Positions 60,786 to 64,000 of a stretch of 64,000 nt of DNA are shown one piece after another (position 1 is the first letter of the stretch; each line of letters starts with the position of its first letter). Source of the DNA: Trochalopteron elliotii (taxonomy: Eukaryota; Chordata; Aves; Passeriformes; Leiothrichidae). Under the pieces are notes generated by a model. That model saw nothing but the letters and a program-made list of their open reading frames with translations, did not search any database and was not told the DNA's origin. A program made the position numbers and the translations under genes. The stretch covers positions 1,317,391 through 1,381,390 of the forward strand of contig JANPWX010000097.1 in the NCBI GenBank assembly GCA_024734555.1. Reading direction: 5' to 3'.

Positions 60786-63061
60786 GATCTGATCTCAGAC
60801 CTGATCTTTTTCTAAATGATGTCTAAATCAGCAGAGCTTACACATTTCTTTAGCTGTGTCCTTATAGATAGAAGATAGAAAAGGTTCTATATAGACTGAG
60901 AAACTCACAGGTCAGCATATTTTACATCTTGCTTGTGTGCTCCACTAGTCTCCAAAATTTCAGACTCTTATTTACATCTAACCAGACACGTATGTGTTAT
61001 GCCAAGCTGCTCAATTGTAAGCCCTTTCCTGAACTCTTTGAAGCAAAAATACTGTGCACAAACCTTCTGTTCCCTGAAAGAAAAGAAATTCTTTTTGAAG
61101 AGGAAACGTGGCAAACAGAACAAACCTTTGTTGGCCCTGAGGTCTGGTTACCTCAATAAGTAGCTGTAAAGAGTAGAGACTGCTTCTGTACCTTCTTTCC
61201 CAGAGTGGCCACCTTCTAAGGAAAAGTCCCAACAAAGCAACAGCTTTGTGACAGTTGCACGCATCCCAACAGGAACACCAATTATTTTCAACACCATTCT
61301 TTAAAACTCATGCCACGGGAGGAAGCAAAGTGTACGTGTATTACTCCAAAAGATAACATTTCTTTTAGCTTTGAGGGAGCTGTGCCAGTCAGCTCCATGT
61401 GGAGTACGTGGTGTACCAAGTAGCAGATTAATTGTCAGCTTCACCACACAATTTACTTTAAGTGAATGCATCGGTATGTAACTCTATGAATGCATATTGA
61501 CAAATGACTGATTCTTTGTAGTCCTGCTGAATAGCAAAGGCTGTCATAACAAATTGCTGCTGTTCAGGAGCAGGTATCTAGAAAAAGCTGATGCAGACAA
61601 CACTTGTGATTGTTGCCCAGCACTTTACACAATAGAAGCAAAACACAATTGTTTTCTTAACATTCATAGTTCTGTCATCCAACCCTAGGAATTCTTTTGC
61701 CATTCACACAGACATAATGAGCCTTACCACAGGAATCTCAGCAGTATTTCAAAACAGCATGCATTAGTGTCTGCTACTGATGCATAGCTGTGCTGCCTAT
61801 GTACAATGTCATATTACAACCTCATAATTCCACAGCAGCTATGATTTTTCTGGGGGAAAAGTCATCTCTGAAGGATCACACTAAAATTCCTTGATTTTGC
61901 AGGGAAAAATGTGACCTAATATTAATCTCTTCCAAACAAATATTTTATTTTAATTGATGATAGTCTGTACCATTTATGATATTAAAAAAGGATGATATTT
62001 CAGTCTCCTCTGTCCAGAAGGATGATGATCTAGGTTTGACTTAAATCAGTTAAAAATGTTATATCTTTGTTTCCTCAATAAAATATAAATATAGTTATTT
62101 TAAAAAGTTATATTTATCTCCCTTGTTACCAGTTATAACTGACAAATAATACAGCAAAACAATAGAAACCCATCTCATTAACTGAGTTCCTATAACATTC
62201 AGGTTTAATTGCATTAAAGAACAGTTCCAATGTTAAGAACTGTGCTGTATGACTTTTTTACCAGTACTCCTGACTTCCCTGTTTCATAGTCTTTATACTG
62301 ACTTTTGATTTAGCTTGTACATTTGCCTCAGCCAGAAAATTCAGTCTCCTGCTTTCAATTTGGCCAAAGAAATGTTCTCCTACTTCCTACGCCTGCCTGC
62401 CCTACAAAAGTGAAAGCCTTCTCCATGCCATCCAGTGTGTTAACAGGAAGGTTAAAATGCAGATGACAATGGGTCTGATTCTATCAGAAAATACAGGTGT
62501 GGGCTCAGTATTTACATCCTTTCAGACACAAAAGGAAGACAAACAGCCTTAGGAGATCACACCATGGGGTCTGCTCACAAGCTGACCACTTGGAAATTTT
62601 GGCTCACTGAGAATTGCAAGCCTGCTGTAAGGACAGGTCTCATTTAAGAAGAAAATCCATAAATGTGTACATTTACTTACATAAACTTAACTGCACTCCT
62701 CATTGGAAGAAAATAAGTCATTTCTTGGGGCATTTTCCTAACTAAAAATAGATAAATTAAATCATCCTGCTGCCCTTTTCTCTTCTCATATCAGGCACAG
62801 AGACAGATCCTTCATGCCATGTAAAACATTGCCAACATAATCTAGTTTAAGAACAGTCCCTAAGGGCATACCTTATCTTGGTATCTGCTCCTGTCAACGA
62901 CTCAGGGGTGTAAGTCTCTCAGGTCTCTCTACTGTTCTTCTCAAGCCCATTGGTAGTACTCACATGAGGTGCCCTCTTCCTCTGCTTCCTTAAATATTTG
63001 AAGACAATATCTCTGATAAATGGATCATTTGCAAGTCCCAAGATGCTAACTGCCATTTTAC

Positions 63062-63145
63062 GTCCAAGAGTAAACAATTACAGATTATTATCATTATTAT
63101 TATTAATGTCCAAAATTATTTATGTCCAAGAGTAAATTACAGATT
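63062..63145. repeat. ATT microsatellite between two direct repeats
   Basis: A 25-base unit starting GTCCAAGAGTAAACAATTAC (63062-63086) recurs with a 3-base deletion at 63124-63145 (GTCCAAGAGTAAATTACAGATT). Between them lie an ATT repeat (63084-63107) and a partial third unit ('atgtccaaaatta'). Confidence 0.75.
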
Positions 63146-64000
63146 CTTTTCTTGCAGTACTTGAAAATAATATACCAAAGATTTACTGAACTCATATTCA
63201 GAAGTCTAAATAAGTTTAGAGAGACTTTTTCCATATGTTCCATAAAATAAAAACTAGATATTTACTATCAACAATACACCTTGTACCTTGTCAACAAATA
63301 CCTAGTACGACTGATGGATTCACAGGAGTAGAAGTCTCACACATTTGCAGTAAATATTTGCTTACCAATTGCCAAACCCATGTGGAGGGTCACAATGAAA
63401 TCTCATTTGCTTTCCCTTTTAGAGCTATTTTGTCATTTAATCACAAAGGAAAAAGAATAGGATACAATTTTAAAAGGTCAATTACTCATAAGTAAATGGT
63501 TGGTGACAGTCTACAGAAAGAGCCTAGAAACACCCCATAGGCTGAAATATACTTTATTAAGTTTTTGAGTGCTTCTATGCAAAAACTGTGTTCAAAATAC
63601 ATTCCGATGACTTATAAGCAGCAGGAATTAAATTGGACAATTACATAGTCAATACTAATTAACTCACTTGTTAATTGGTGTTTTTTTGATATTCTGCATT
63701 CTTCAGACATGTGCTAATGCGTGCATATGGCAAGGTTGTGACATCATGAAACAAGCCTGAATATAGTTGTGACAGCTAAGTGTTTAAAACCCAGATAAAA
63801 GAAAAATTATGTTTTAGAGACATTATTTCACTTTTTCTTCTGCTCAGTTTATGATCTTTTTCATTCCATTGCCAAAATGCACAGAATCTTCCTTGTAGCC
63901 TCATCAGAGCTATTTTGTTACTCCACTTTCACATATTTGAATTATTTTTAAGGGCAATTTCAAAAATGTCTTGAATTAGGATTGTTTGATTTGAGAATAT

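Larger units (their letters stand above)
56155..64000. other. non-coding unique DNA with simple repeats
   Basis: About 7.8 kb with no gene recognised. It includes a poly-A/C tract (58700-58730), a TA/TACA microsatellite (60746-60785) and an ATT microsatellite with flanking direct repeats (63062-63145). The 151-codon frame at 58164-58619 was examined and rejected. Confidence 0.5.

Overview
This window reads as vertebrate nuclear DNA, almost certainly from a bird. It is AT-rich, CpG-poor and full of short A/T tracts, and its dispersed repeats are overwhelmingly CR1 LINE fragments with the avian 3' end (CATTCTATGATTCTAT-like). Two pieces also resemble avian endogenous-retrovirus LTRs. A neoavian bird, perhaps a songbird, is an inference from the LTR style and the CA/CAAA-rich low-complexity tracts. 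There are no operons, ribosome-binding sites, CRISPR arrays, tRNA or rRNA genes.

No protein-coding gene could be identified with confidence. Open frames are short (151 codons at most), the long ones mostly cross low-complexity DNA or CR1 relics, and none was recognised as a conserved host protein. The window is best described as intergenic desert or the interior of a very long intron. One weak first-exon candidate on the minus strand (49152-49274: TATA-like box, well-placed ATG, GTAAGA donor) is listed with low confidence.

Layout: 1-6750 mostly unique DNA with an old CR1 relic near 1.4 kb; 6752-7104 a G/T-rich tract abutting a CR1 3' end; 7.1-22.3 kb mostly unique with an antisense CR1 scrap near 12.05 kb, a (CAAA)n tract near 16.5 kb and small duplications; 22354-22903 a probable solo LTR on the minus strand; 27.3-27.7 kb a minus-strand CR1; 29.4-31.7 kb a composite in which one CR1 lies inside another; 33.4-33.7 kb the 3' part of a second LTR type; 35.7-36.2 kb the best-preserved CR1 3' end; 36.2-44.9 kb unique; 44.9-46.2 kb two CR1 copies in opposite orientation separated by a poly-A run; 46.2-64 kb mostly unique, with a cluster of three X-box (RFX-type) palindromes at 52.2-52.5 kb, an AT-rich enhancer-like block at 50.5-50.9 kb and a strong hairpin at 56.1 kb.

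The most useful observations are the nested CR1, the repeated pattern of internally deleted CR1 copies, the X-box cluster, the 56.1 kb hairpin and the LTR with 8-bp inverted ends. Family assignments rest on recollection of CR1 and LTR consensus patterns, since no search could be run; boundaries are approximate to about 10-30 bases unless stated.
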